Source: Nitratireductor aquimarinus (lineage in GTDB: Bacteria > Pseudomonadota > Alphaproteobacteria > Rhizobiales > Rhizobiaceae). From it: 64,000 bases of DNA. The notes beneath the pieces were generated by a model. It made no database searches and was not told where the DNA came from. It saw nothing but the letters and a program-made list of their open reading frames with translations. Made by a program: the position numbers and the translations under genes. Of the stretch, positions 45,257-54,177 are shown piece after piece (position 1 is the first letter of the stretch; every line of letters starts with the position of its first letter). The stretch is from contig NZ_JAFKDE010000002.1 in assembly GCF_017255295.1 (NCBI RefSeq), forward strand, positions 496,001 to 560,000, given 5' to 3'.

Positions 45257-45561
45257 GTAGACGCCCCGCCCGAAAAAGCCCGCGCCTATATTTCAAGCAT
45301 CTGGAAATGCTCACTGTTTATAGTTGTGGCGCGGGAGAAAAATTGGTTCTCATGCCTTCAACGCCAAGACTTCCACGTGGGCGGCCAAAGAAACAGATGG
45401 CCATCTGGATGAGCCCCGCGCCGACCGGAGGTCTTAGGTTTTTACCCATCTAGGTCATTCGGCGATGGGTCCTGCGGGAGGGGGGGAAGGCCTATCCCAA
45501 AGCATTAAGCTCCGGGGCTCTGAGGGGGCATTGGCGGCTCTGGAAGGGCATTGGCCGCCCG
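45257..45561. promoter_or_regulatory. Probable promoter region of the NRPS/PKS operon
   Basis: A 305-base gap between the NRPS loading gene (starting at 45256, minus) and the 3' end of the GH16 gene (minus). It has a short A/T-rich patch around 45288-45345 (TATAGTTGTGG), unusual against the GC-rich surroundings, and is the only place for the operon promoter. No lux box or other operator was recognised, and there is no strong terminator for GH16. Confidence 0.45.
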
Positions 45562-46419
45562 TCAATCAAGGCGGTAGGCCCGCACATAGTCGACGATCAT
45601 GTGCGAGGGGTCGGGGGCCTCGTCCTTCGTCGGTCCGTCGACCAGAGCCAGATTGAGCAGGATGTAGAGCGGCTGGCGATGCTCTTCCTGCGTTTCGGTC
45701 TTCCAGACGAATGTGCGGTCGAAATAGAAGCGAATCCAGTCGCGGTCGATCTTGACGCCATAGGTGTGGAAGTCGCCCGGTCGCGCATCCTCGAAGACAT
45801 TGTTGCGGTGAAAGCGCGAATAATGGCGTCCGTCGCGGTGCCAGACATGCACGACCGATGAATAGCCATCCGGCTTGTCGCCGTAGAATTCGATCACGTC
45901 GATCTCTGCGGTGGATTGCGAGCGGTCCTTGCCGATCAGCCAGAAGGCCGGCCACACGCCGGGGCCGTCGGGCAGTTGCGCGCGCATTTCGAAATAGCCG
46001 TATTGCTGGGCAAAGCCGTTGCCCTTGGGGTCCATCGAGGCGAGCAGGCCGGATTGCCAGTCGCCCTCCGGGTCGCGTTTTGCCTCGATCTTCAGCATCC
46101 CGTCTTCGATGCTGAAAGGCGTGCGTTGACCGGGATCGGCAAAGCGCGCACCGCCGAAATCGCCCGACCAGGGCGTATGCGCGATCCAGCGTGTGCCCGG
46201 TCCCCAGGCCGAAACGTCGAGACTTGTGAAATCCTCGTCGAACGACAGGCGCATGGCGTTAATGTCCAGCCGGTCGGCTTCTGTGCCCGGTTCGTCATTG
46301 GCGCTGGCCTTGAGCATGCCGAGCGTGAGGACCGTGGCAAACCCGAACACAAGGAACCGGCGTTTCGCCGAGATCCGTGATGCGCCAGAAGCGCGTGATG
46401 TATCTGAGGAAAACGGCAA
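45562..46419 (-). CDS. GH16 family glycanase (ExoK-like)
   Basis: A 285-residue endo-beta-glucanase-type protein. A hydrophobic segment at 21-41 (RFLVFGFATVLTLGML) acts as a signal peptide or anchor. The catalytic jelly-roll follows with the GH16 motif EIDVIEFYG: Glu172 as nucleophile, Asp174, and Glu177 as acid/base. Within EPS loci such enzymes (for example ExoK and ExsH) trim the polymer to lower molecular weight. It lies on the minus strand, divergent from the polymerase gene. No carbohydrate-binding module is present. Confidence 0.9.
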   Translation of the reverse strand: MPFSSDTSRASGASRISAKRRFLVFGFATVLTLGMLKASANDEPGTEADRLDINAMRLSFDEDFTSLDVSAWGPGTRWIAHTPWSGDFGGARFADPGQRTPFSIEDGMLKIEAKRDPEGDWQSGLLASMDPKGNGFAQQYGYFEMRAQLPDGPGVWPAFWLIGKDRSQSTAEIDVIEFYGDKPDGYSSVVHVWHRDGRHYSRFHRNNVFEDARPGDFHTYGVKIDRDWIRFYFDRTFVWKTETQEEHRQPLYILLNLALVDGPTKDEAPDPSHMIVDYVRAYRLD

Positions 46420-46591
46420 TGCGGCAACCTCCCGGAAGGCAGATTATCACTGCATCTGCCAATCCCGGAATTCAGCCAATCGCGGTCCCACTGTCCATAA
46501 GAGGTATCCCTGAAACAGGGACGCTCCATTGCATGCGTGGTATCCTCAACCGGGTTTACGCCGCTTGTGCGGCTAAAGGGCGAGGCGCGCC

Positions 46592-48001
46592 ATGCGCATC
46601 GAATTACTGGGTTTATTGTCGCTTGTTCTCGGTGGGGTGGTCCTTCTGGCGCCGCCGCGCATGGCATTCTACGTCATCGTCCTTTCCACGCTTTTTGGCG
46701 CTGCGGCAGCCTTTGGCGTGCCGGGTCTGGGCGGCGCTTCGGTGCTCGTGCCGAGCCTGCTTCTGGCCTTTTTCTGCCTGCGTCTCTTCATGGCGCATGG
46801 CGAGCGACCGGTCTTCGCAGCCGTCTCCTCATCTTCGCCCGGCATCTGGCTGCTTCTGCTCACGGTCTATGGTGTCTTTTCCGCGCTTTTCTTCCCGCGT
46901 GTTCTTGAGGGCGTCACCGAAACGATGATCGTGCTGCGCTCCTCCGCAGGGCACCGGATCATCGATCTCACGCCATTGTCGTTCTCCAGCAACAACATCA
47001 CCCAAACGGTCTATGCGCTGGGCGGTCTTTTCTGCTTCGCCTTCACCTATGCCTATCTGAAACGCGGCGGCACGGCGCGGGATGTGGTGAATGCGATGCT
47101 GGTTCTGGCGGTCGCCAATCTCGTCTTTGCGCTGCTCGATGTCGTCACCTATCGCACGGGCACGGCCTATCTCTTTGATTTCATCCGCACGGCGAATTAC
47201 GCGCTCCTGACCGGTTCGGAAAAAGCGGGCTTCAAGCGCATTTCGGGCACCTTTCCCGAAGCATCGGCCTTTGCGGGCTACACCATCGTTCTCTTCGCCT
47301 TCACCGCCAGCCTGTGGCTCGACCGCATGCGCTCCATGACAACGGGCGTCATTGCGGGTCTTCTCCTCCTGGCGCTTCTTCTGTCGACCTCGACCACGGC
47401 GCTGGTGAGCCTTGCCGCCGTCATGGTCTTCCTGTCATGGCGCGCGCTGCCGGCAACCGGACCCCATGGCGTCACCGGTCGACCGGCGGCGATAGCGCTC
47501 GCTCTCCTCAGCGTTCCACTCTGCTTCATGCTTGTTCTGGTCTTCGCGCCGGGATTTGCCGATGGCGTTCAGTCGTTCCTCGACGAGACACTCTATTCCA
47601 AGCTCAGCAGCCAGTCGGCGCGGGAGCGCATGCAGTGGAATGCGGTTGCGTTTCAGGTCTTCCTCGATACCTGGGGCTGGGGTGCGGGGCTCGGCAGCGC
47701 GCGCGCTTCCAGCTATGCGCTGGTTCTCCTGTCCAATGTAGGTCTCATCGGCGCGATCCTGTTTGCGCTGTTTGTCGGCAACACGCTGATGCTGCGCAGC
47801 GATGCCGGGCGCTATGAGCGGGCCGCCACGCGGGCGGCAAAGGCCGGCGTGTTTGCCGGTCTCTGCGAGGCCATGATTTCAGGCACCGTCTACGATCTGG
47901 GGCTTTTATTCTTCATCCTTGCCGGATCTGCCGCCGCCCTGCGCAGCGAGCCGGTGGCGGCCGGAGCCGGCAGCAGGACCCGTCTGGAGACGGTCTCGTG
48001 A
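46592..48001 (+). CDS. EPS polymerase (Wzy / ExoQ / O-antigen ligase-like)
   Basis: A 469-residue multi-pass membrane protein with about 11-12 helices and a large periplasmic loop (about residues 205-225) containing FKRISGTFPEASAFAGY, the position and type of loop seen in WaaL/Wzy/ExoQ proteins. It is expected to polymerise lipid-linked repeat units in the periplasm. AAGGGCGAGG precedes the ATG. It overlaps the pyruvyl transferase gene by 4 bases (GTGA). Confidence 0.8.
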   Translation: MRIELLGLLSLVLGGVVLLAPPRMAFYVIVLSTLFGAAAAFGVPGLGGASVLVPSLLLAFFCLRLFMAHGERPVFAAVSSSSPGIWLLLLTVYGVFSALFFPRVLEGVTETMIVLRSSAGHRIIDLTPLSFSSNNITQTVYALGGLFCFAFTYAYLKRGGTARDVVNAMLVLAVANLVFALLDVVTYRTGTAYLFDFIRTANYALLTGSEKAGFKRISGTFPEASAFAGYTIVLFAFTASLWLDRMRSMTTGVIAGLLLLALLLSTSTTALVSLAAVMVFLSWRALPATGPHGVTGRPAAIALALLSVPLCFMLVLVFAPGFADGVQSFLDETLYSKLSSQSARERMQWNAVAFQVFLDTWGWGAGLGSARASSYALVLLSNVGLIGAILFALFVGNTLMLRSDAGRYERAATRAAKAGVFAGLCEAMISGTVYDLGLLFFILAGSAAALRSEPVAAGAGSRTRLETVS

Positions 48002-49212
48002 GGGTCGTGGTCTTCAATGTGCGCTACAGCCCCAATCTGGGGGACGGCATTCTGGCCGAATGCCTTGAGCGCGAGCTTGCAAAGACCCTGCCTGGCGCTG
48101 AGGTCGAGACGGTGGATCTTGCCGGGCGCGACGCTTATGGCGCTGCGGACAGCCGGCGCTTCGGTGTTCTGCGCCTGTTGGGGGCGATGCCCGGGCCGGT
48201 GCGCCGCATGGTCGTGGAGCGCGTGCTTGGCCGCCGTCTGGCGGCGCTGCGCCCGGTCTGGAAACGCAGGATCGAGAGCGCAGATTTCGTTGTCATCGGC
48301 GGCGGCAATCTCTTTCAGGACGACGATCTCAATTTTCCGCTGAAGGTCGGGCAGGTGCTGGACCTCTGCCGGGAGACGGACACGCCGGTGGGCGTCTTTG
48401 CCGTGGGCGTCAGCAGCCACTGGTCGCCGCGCGCGGCGACGCTGTTCGGTCGCCTGCGGGAGTGCCGGGTCTTTCATGCATCGGTGCGCGATGCGGGCGC
48501 TTTGCAGAACTGGCAGGCGCATTTTTCCGACTGGCGGGATGCGAGCCTCGCGCCCGACCCCGCATTGACGGTGGAGCGGGCGGAACATGCGCATGGGCAT
48601 GTTCGCCGGGTCCGCCCGCTGGTCGGCCTGTGCGTCACCCATCCGGTCGTTCTGCACCGGCATGCAAGCGGCGGGACGCACGCCATTCCGCTGGCTTCGG
48701 TCGCCAGCTACCGGGCGCTGTCCGGGCAACTTTTGAACGCGGGCTGCGATGTGGTGCTCTTCACCAATGGAGCGCTGGAGGATCAGGCTTTTCTGGAGCG
48801 GGTCCGGATTGACCTTCCCGAGACCGACGGGCGCATGACGGGGCGGTGCGGTGTTGTCGCGCGGCCATCATCTCCCGACGAACTGATTGCCCTTATCGGC
48901 AGTCTCGACGGGCTCGTGGCCCATCGACTGCATGCCTGCATCACGACCTATGCACTGGGCATTCCTGCCGTGGGGCTTGGATGGGATCAGAAGGTGAAGG
49001 GCTTCTTCCGGCTCACCGCCCGTGAACCCTTCTTCGTTTCAGCGCACCAAGAAGATGAAGCAGCCATCGCGAAGCGCGTGCTGGCGGCGCTGGAACAGGG
49101 GATCGACCCAGAAACACACCGTCTTTGCGTTGCCGGAGCACGGGGAGCGATCCTCAGACTCACGCGCGACATGAAGATGCCGGCGCCCGCCGCGGATCGC
49201 GCTTCAGCGTGA
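47998..49212 (+). CDS. Polysaccharide pyruvyl transferase family protein
   Basis: A 404-residue cytosolic enzyme of the PF04230 type, which adds a pyruvate ketal from PEP to a sugar of the EPS repeat. Conserved features are the N-terminal NVRYSPNLGDGILAECL, the VIGGGNLFQDD loop near 95-105, and the C-terminal DGLVAHRLHACITTYALGIPAVGLGWDQKVKGFF segment. The GTG start overlaps the polymerase stop. A pyruvylated EPS would be acidic, as in succinoglycan. Confidence 0.87.
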   Translation: MRVVVFNVRYSPNLGDGILAECLERELAKTLPGAEVETVDLAGRDAYGAADSRRFGVLRLLGAMPGPVRRMVVERVLGRRLAALRPVWKRRIESADFVVIGGGNLFQDDDLNFPLKVGQVLDLCRETDTPVGVFAVGVSSHWSPRAATLFGRLRECRVFHASVRDAGALQNWQAHFSDWRDASLAPDPALTVERAEHAHGHVRRVRPLVGLCVTHPVVLHRHASGGTHAIPLASVASYRALSGQLLNAGCDVVLFTNGALEDQAFLERVRIDLPETDGRMTGRCGVVARPSSPDELIALIGSLDGLVAHRLHACITTYALGIPAVGLGWDQKVKGFFRLTAREPFFVSAHQEDEAAIAKRVLAALEQGIDPETHRLCVAGARGAILRLTRDMKMPAPAADRASA

Positions 49213-49511
49213 TGCTTCGCTGTAAATCGGCGTGCGAATTGGTCAATCCGGCCCTCAATCGAAGAAATAATCATTATTCGGTGAAATTGGGGCTGGCTGA
49301 CATATTTGTGATTAGGGCAGAATACCATGTTAATTAGAGACTTATCCGCGTGTCTCCTGATCGTGGGGCGGGGTCTGCGACTGCGAAAGCAGTTTTATGG
49401 AACCGGGTTTGCGAACAGGGCGTTTAGTTCGTGGTTAGAAGCCACATGACTGCCTCTGGTCGACATACCGGTCAGCCTGGTGGCCAGAAGTGGCGCAAAG
49501 AGCGGGGAAGT
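49213..49511. promoter_or_regulatory. Promoter region of the Crp/Fnr-type gene, with an AT-rich dyad
   Basis: About 300 bases, clearly more AT-rich than the neighbouring genes. AATAAT-C-ATTATT (49266-49278) is a perfect 13-base dyad. The core AATCATT recurs in the dyad at 50474-50490 before the LuxR-type gene, so both regulator genes may be read by the same factor. Confidence 0.4.
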
Positions 49512-50267
49512 ATGCGGGCTCGGGGCTCCGATAATTATAGAGAAATACTGCATTACCTGGAGGCTGAGACGGCGCGGGGCCTGTTTGGAATGGGCGCTGG
49601 CAAGGCAAACGGCTCGGCTCTGCGAAAGCGTCTTTACGCGAGTGGCGACACGATTGCCGACATGGATGGGCAAAAGCGCGCCGTTCTTCTGGTCGTTTCG
49701 GGCTGGGTGGCAAACGGGAAGGAGCTGGAAGACGGCTCCAGAACCGTGGTCGATTTCTCGCTGACCGGTGACGTGATCACCGTGGGATCAACCGAGTGGT
49801 CGCGTGAGGAAGTGCGGGCGCTGACATCGGTGACGCTGTTCGAATTTCCCGGTGCGATCTACGAAAACCTTTCCAGCTATCCCCGGCATGTGCGCGAGTT
49901 CGTTCTCAAGGGAATGGCCCGGCGGTACGCCCGTGCGGCCGAGCATTTCGTGAATATCAGCCGCCGTGGCGCATTCGAGCGGGTTGCGCATCTTCTGCTC
50001 GAACTGTCCTTCCGTGTCGGCCTCTATGAGGGGCAGGGAGCCAGTTCCTTCGCCTGTCCGCTTACCCAGGTCGATCTGGGCGATGCGCTCGGCCTTTCGG
50101 TGGTTCACGTCAATCGCGTTCTGCGCAAATTGCGCGAGGGCGGGTATGTCTCCTTCCGGGGCGGGGTGGTGACGTTTCAGAACCGCGCCGGCCTGATCAC
50201 GGCCACCGGCTTCGACGATGCCTATCTGGCTCTTTCCGATGCGGATGCCGCGCCTGTGGATAATTGA
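49512..50267 (+). CDS. Crp/Fnr family transcriptional regulator
   Basis: A 251-residue regulator. The N-terminal cNMP-binding-like beta barrel (about 35-140) has LYASGDTIADMDGQKRAVLLVVSGWV, followed by a dimerisation helix and a C-terminal winged HTH (about 180-240) with LTQVDLGDALGLSVVHVNRVLRKLREGGYV. There is no FNR-type cysteine cluster, so it is not an oxygen-sensing FNR; the effector is unknown. The ATG at 49512 has GGGGAAG upstream; starts at 49431 or 49446 are possible. It sits at the end of the EPS locus and may control it. Confidence 0.85.
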   Translation: MRARGSDNYREILHYLEAETARGLFGMGAGKANGSALRKRLYASGDTIADMDGQKRAVLLVVSGWVANGKELEDGSRTVVDFSLTGDVITVGSTEWSREEVRALTSVTLFEFPGAIYENLSSYPRHVREFVLKGMARRYARAAEHFVNISRRGAFERVAHLLLELSFRVGLYEGQGASSFACPLTQVDLGDALGLSVVHVNRVLRKLREGGYVSFRGGVVTFQNRAGLITATGFDDAYLALSDADAAPVDN

Positions 50268-50700
50268 CCCCTCGGGCACTCACGGAAGGGGTATTCGCGC
50301 GGCTCCCATAATCGTGATTGCCGCAATGCGAAGCGCATTTGATATAATCAGTATTAGACTTCAGATGTATGCGCCATATGCCCTGTGCGGAGCGCAGTGG
50401 TTATGAAATGAAGAGAACCAAATTCGCGAATTTATCATCTGATTGCAACTTTAAGTATCTATTCTGCAAGTATAATCATTTTGAATGATTCTTTAAATGC
50501 ATTGATCCATGTTAATGCAAATTATCCCCAATTGTGAGGATAATAAATCTCCAAGTGATAGTCCTGATGGAAGCCTCTTGGGGAGGTTTCATTCTGCCGA
50601 TAGTTCATCGGCGGGGCGGGCGGGGTGTGCAAACAATAAATATAGCGCTTTTCCGATGTCACTGGGGCTTGGTTTGAGTGAGTGTTGGGGAGCATTTGAA
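50268..50700. promoter_or_regulatory. AT-rich promoter region of the LuxR-type gene
   Basis: A 433-base AT-rich gap. It includes the perfect dyad AATCATT-TTG-AATGATT (50474-50490), the 13-mer TAATCATTTTGAA shared with 16161-16173, and a long A/T stretch from 50410 to 50550. An open frame that enters it from the downstream gene (from 50509) lacks typical codon use and is not accepted as coding. Confidence 0.45.
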
Positions 50701-51459
50701 ATGGAACAGGCAAAGGTAGGACATAGCAGTGATTTACATGGGATCATGAATGCGTCCGGCGGTGCACTTGCGGCATCGTCACGAAAGGACTGGGACGCAG
50801 CGGACAAGGACGCTGATCGCGAACTTGTTCTTTTGATCGATCCCCGGGTGCTGGACCGGGAATGCCTGGCCCGCAGCCTGGAAACTCAAAATCCTTCTCT
50901 TGAAATTGTTGCAGTCGGTTCTTCGGAAGAATGGCACAAGGCCTCCGGAGGACGTCATCCCGAGGCCGTTCTCCTGATTGTCGGGAGCCGCAAGATTTCC
51001 GAACAGGGGATCTGCGCGGAAATTCATGACCTGGCCGAGGAATTCGAAGAACAGCCGGTGATCGTGATCGCCGATACGGATGATCTGGGACAGATCCTCA
51101 AGGCGCTGGAAGCCGGCGCGAAAGGCTATATTCCGAGCAATGTCGGGGTCGATGTCGCCGCCGAGGCGATCCTTCTGGCCCGGGCAGGCGGTGTGTTCGT
51201 GCCGGCGAGCGGTGTGCTTGCCATGCGCGATGTCATCAACTCGAACAGCAGTCGTGTTGTCGGGCTTGGCAATCTGTTCACTGCCCGCGAAGCCGAAGTG
51301 GCGGAAGCGCTCCGGCGCGGCAAGGCAAACAAGATCATCGCCTATGAACTTCAGCTCTGCGAGAGCACCGTGAAGGTGCACATTCGCAACATCATGAAGA
51401 AGCTGAACGCGACCAACAGAACCGAGGTCGCTTACAAAATTCGCGAGATGCAGGCCTGA
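50701..51459 (+). CDS. LuxR-family regulator with a degenerate receiver domain
   Basis: A 252-residue protein. The N-terminal part resembles a response-regulator receiver (about 40-155), but where the phosphorylated Asp should end strand 3 the sequence reads AVLLIVGSRKIS, with no Asp. The C-terminal HTH (about 185-245) is a standard LuxR/GerE domain with LFTAREAEVAEALRRGKANKIIAYELQLCESTVKVHIRN. It probably binds DNA without phosphotransfer control. The ATG at 50701 has GGGGAG upstream. It lies next to the EPS locus and is a candidate EPS regulator. Confidence 0.85.
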   Translation: MEQAKVGHSSDLHGIMNASGGALAASSRKDWDAADKDADRELVLLIDPRVLDRECLARSLETQNPSLEIVAVGSSEEWHKASGGRHPEAVLLIVGSRKISEQGICAEIHDLAEEFEEQPVIVIADTDDLGQILKALEAGAKGYIPSNVGVDVAAEAILLARAGGVFVPASGVLAMRDVINSNSSRVVGLGNLFTAREAEVAEALRRGKANKIIAYELQLCESTVKVHIRNIMKKLNATNRTEVAYKIREMQA

Positions 51460-51490
51460 CGGAGTGTACGCTCGTTTGATGCCAGACTGG

Positions 51491-51515
51491 GGCTGACCGT
51501 GAGGTCAGCCTTTTT
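51491..51515 (+). terminator. Rho-independent terminator after the LuxR-type gene
   Basis: GGCTGACC (51491-51498) and GGTCAGCC (51503-51510) form a perfect stem with a GTGA loop, followed by TTTTT. Confidence 0.9.
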
Positions 51516-51539
51516 GTTTGTTTTGGTCCGGTTTGGCGG

Positions 51540-51586
51540 AAAACGATTCAAAATCAGCGCATTTCAGGCCATTTCTGAATCGTTTT
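51540..51586 (-). repeat. Inverted repeat downstream of mtnA
   Basis: Perfect 11-base arms AAAACGATTCA (51540-51550) and TGAATCGTTTT (51576-51586) are separated by 25 bases. It lies just past the mtnA stop and may terminate the mtnKA transcript. Confidence 0.5.
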
Positions 51587-51593
51587 CTGAAAT

Positions 51594-52703
51594 TCACGCA
51601 GCGTCTGCATTCGCCCGTTCAGGGAAGAGTTTGGCGAGCCCTTCGGGTGAGGCGTCGGCAATGCCGCGCTCGGTTATCAGGCCGCTGACAAGCCGCGCCG
51701 GCGTCACGTCGAAGGCCGGGTTGCCGGCGGGCGTCGCGTCCGGCGAAATGCGCACCTGGCGCACCTGGCCGCTCTCGTCCTTGCCCCAGACAAGCGAGAC
51801 TTCGTCGCCCGAGCGTTCCTCGATGGGGATCTCCTTCACCCCGTCGCGCACGGTCCAGTCGATGGTGGGCGAGGGCAGCGCGACATAGAAGGGGACGCCA
51901 TTGTCGCTTGCCGCCAGCGCCTTCAGATAAGTGCCGATCTTGTTGCAAACATCGCCATCGGCGGTGGTGCGGTCGGTGCCGACGATCACCATGTCGACCA
52001 TGCCATGCTGCATCAGATGTCCGCCGGCATTGTCCACCACCAGCGTGTGCGGAACGCCGTGGCCGGCCATCTCCCAGGCGGTGAGCTGTGCGCCCTGATT
52101 GCGCGGGCGTGTTTCGTCCACATAGACATGCACCGGAATGCCTTCTTCCACCGCGTGGTAGATGGGCGAGGTGGCGGTGCCGAAATCGACGGTGGCGAGC
52201 CAGCCGGCATTGCAGTGGGTGAGGATGTTGACCGTTTCGCCGGGCTTCTTGCGCGCGGCGATTTCGCGAATGATTTCGAGCCCGTGGCGGCCGATGCTGC
52301 GGTTGAGCTCGACGTCCTCGTTGGCGATCTCGGCTGCGCGTTTGTAGGCGGCTTCAGCGCGTTCGCTCTCGGGCAGTTTGCCCAGAAGGCCGCGCATCTC
52401 GTCCAGCGCCCAGCGCAGGTTGATGGCCGTGGGCCGCGTTTCGTGCAGCGTTTCCCAGACCGCATCAAGGGCCGCGTCGGATGCGTCCTCGCGCATGCGC
52501 AGGGCGACGCCATAGGCGGCGGTGACGCCGATCAGTGGTGCGCCGCGCACCCACATGTCGCGGATCGCGGTGGCGATGCCGTCAACGGTGCTGACGGTTT
52601 CCACGCGCAGCTCATGGGGCAGCCAGCGCTGGTCGATGAGGTCGACGGACCAGCCATCCTCGTTCACCCAGATGGTGCGGTAGTGCTTGTCTGCGACCTT
52701 CAT
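51594..52703 (-). CDS. mtnA: S-methyl-5-thioribose-1-phosphate isomerase
   Basis: Converts methylthioribose-1-phosphate to methylthioribulose-1-phosphate. A 369-residue member of the eIF2B-alpha/MtnA family. The catalytic Cys lies in [13 protein letters not shown] (about residue 160) and the catalytic Asp in [20 protein letters not shown] (about 240). The N-terminal [14 protein letters not shown]-type loop is conserved (WVRGAPLIG here). The start overlaps the mtnK stop by 4 bases, so the two are translationally coupled. Confidence 0.95.
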   Translation of the reverse strand: MKVADKHYRTIWVNEDGWSVDLIDQRWLPHELRVETVSTVDGIATAIRDMWVRGAPLIGVTAAYGVALRMREDASDAALDAVWETLHETRPTAINLRWALDEMRGLLGKLPESERAEAAYKRAAEIANEDVELNRSIGRHGLEIIREIAARKKPGETVNILTHCNAGWLATVDFGTATSPIYHAVEEGIPVHVYVDETRPRNQGAQLTAWEMAGHGVPHTLVVDNAGGHLMQHGMVDMVIVGTDRTTADGDVCNKIGTYLKALAASDNGVPFYVALPSPTIDWTVRDGVKEIPIEERSGDEVSLVWGKDESGQVRQVRISPDATPAGNPAFDVTPARLVSGLITERGIADASPEGLAKLFPERANADAA

Positions 52704-53965
52704 GACAGTTTCCCCTGGTCCAGTGCCTCGGCCAGCCGATCAAGTTCGGCCAGCGATTGAATTCTGTTGCGGTTGACGACGATGTGCCGGCCGAATTTGA
52801 GCGCTGCCGTCTCGCAGGAGGCGCGCAGATCTTCGTCGGCGATGTCCTCGAAATCGGCATTGTGGGCAAGGCCCAGAATGCGGCGGTGCATCTCGATGCC
52901 GGCAAAGCCCAGCATGTCGGTCCACAGATCGTGGATGACATGGTTGAGCGCCTGTTCGGCGGCGAGCCCATCCTCCTGATCTTCATAGAGGGCGGCCTGA
53001 TAAAGCATGCCGCCGCGTTCCGTGCGCCAGAGATGGGCGAACTCGTCGCGGAACGTGTTCCATGTCTCGTCGATGACGCGCAGGAGATAGGCGCGCATGG
53101 AGGCGCGGCTGCCATTCTGCTCGTGCCCGCGCTGCGAGAAATAGGCCATCCAGTAATTGGCGATCAGCATGCCCACGTCGAAGGCCATGGGACCGTAAAA
53201 GGCGAATTCCGGATCGATGATGCGCGTGTCGTCGGGTGTCACCATGACGGAGCCGGAATGCAGGTCGCCATGCACCATGGTCTCCGCCCGCGAGGCGAAG
53301 GCGTGCTTCATGCGCTGGGCCTCGACTTTCAGGTCGCGGTCGGCGCGAAGCTCTTTCACCACCGCGTCGAGACCCGGCGTGTGCCGGTTCATCGGCGCTT
53401 CGAAATAGGGATCGGAGAAAACGAGGTTTTCGGTGATGTCGCAGAGTTCGACATTGTCGGAGAAGAGCGCGAGGTCGGCCTTGCGTTCCGATGCCTTCAT
53501 GGAAAGGTCGGAGCCGCGGAACAGGGTGCGGGCCATGAACAGGCCGAGATCCCGGCCGATCTTCGGCAGCTCCTGGCCTTCGATGAGGGCGCGGCGCAGG
53601 ATGATGTGCGGCGACAGGAACTCCATGGCGATCAGCGCCTGCGTCTCATCGAAATAATGGATGGCGGGCACGGTGCCGGGCGCGCGCTGCTCCTGGCGGG
53701 TGAGCGCGTGATATTCGAAGAAGGAGCGTTTCAGCGGCAGGGGCCAGCTGTCGCCGACGAGCCGCACATAGGGAAGCGCTTGCTTGATGATGAGCGTTTC
53801 GCTGCCGCCCTCGACGATGAAGACGAGATTGAGATTTCCGTCGCCCACCTCGCGGACCTCCCAGTCCGTGGGCGCACCGCCAAGCCGGTCGGCGATTTCC
53901 GGGATGCTGCCCAGGCGCGCCGGCAGGGTTTCCACCGTCAGGGCCTCAAAGGCGTTCTCTTTCAT
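52700..53965 (-). CDS. mtnK: S-methyl-5-thioribose kinase
   Basis: Phosphorylates methylthioribose with ATP. It has 421 residues and the aminoglycoside phosphotransferase-like kinase fold: [18 protein letters not shown] glycine-rich loop (about 36-53), ATP Lys in [13 protein letters not shown], catalytic loop [13 protein letters not shown] (about 229-241), and metal-binding [14 protein letters not shown]. These are MtnK signatures. The ATG at 53965 has GGAGGAGACAG upstream; an upstream start at 54022 is unlikely. It is divergent from the ABC transporter across a palindromic operator. Confidence 0.95.
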   Translation of the reverse strand: MKENAFEALTVETLPARLGSIPEIADRLGGAPTDWEVREVGDGNLNLVFIVEGGSETLIIKQALPYVRLVGDSWPLPLKRSFFEYHALTRQEQRAPGTVPAIHYFDETQALIAMEFLSPHIILRRALIEGQELPKIGRDLGLFMARTLFRGSDLSMKASERKADLALFSDNVELCDITENLVFSDPYFEAPMNRHTPGLDAVVKELRADRDLKVEAQRMKHAFASRAETMVHGDLHSGSVMVTPDDTRIIDPEFAFYGPMAFDVGMLIANYWMAYFSQRGHEQNGSRASMRAYLLRVIDETWNTFRDEFAHLWRTERGGMLYQAALYEDQEDGLAAEQALNHVIHDLWTDMLGFAGIEMHRRILGLAHNADFEDIADEDLRASCETAALKFGRHIVVNRNRIQSLAELDRLAEALDQGKLS

Positions 53966-54014
53966 GTCTCTGTCTCCTCCCGTTCGCGCCGGTGCGCGCA
54001 AATCATGGCGTTCG

Positions 54015-54062
54015 CTCCTCATCCGCCCGCCAGCGCCTTCTCCCGCACGCGGGCGAGAAGGG
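54015..54062. repeat. Dispersed intergenic palindrome, copy a
   Basis: A CCTCATCCG...CTTCTCCCG-x-CGGGCGAGAAGG element. Close relatives occur at 58113-58158 and 58646-58692. These GC-rich palindromes are common in the intergenic DNA of alphaproteobacteria. Confidence 0.6.
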
Positions 54063-54117
54063 CGATGGTCTTCATGTTTGCACCACCGGTTCTGACGTCA
54101 CGCTACCAAGGCTCTGT

Positions 54118-54142
54118 CATTTGTCAATCATGTTGACAAATG
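54118..54142. promoter_or_regulatory. Perfect palindromic operator between mtnK and the ABC transporter
   Basis: Ten-base arms CATTTGTCAA (54118-54127) and TTGACAAATG (54133-54142) flank TCATG. The half-site TTGACAAA recurs in front of the SorC-type regulator (62025-62032), which suggests that this regulator binds both sites and controls the divergent mtnKA and ABC transcripts. Confidence 0.65.
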
Positions 54143-54177
54143 CTTGTTACCTGTTAGCGTCACCTTGGGAGGAGAGC

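Noticed and set aside
45043-45453. Plus-strand frame of 136 codons over the NRPS promoter region
   Set aside because: Overlaps the NRPS loading gene on the other strand, with no motif or ribosome site.
50509-50700. Sixty-four-residue N-terminal extension of the LuxR-type protein
   Set aside because: AT-rich region with unlikely codon use and no Shine-Dalgarno; ATG at 50701 has GGGGAG upstream.
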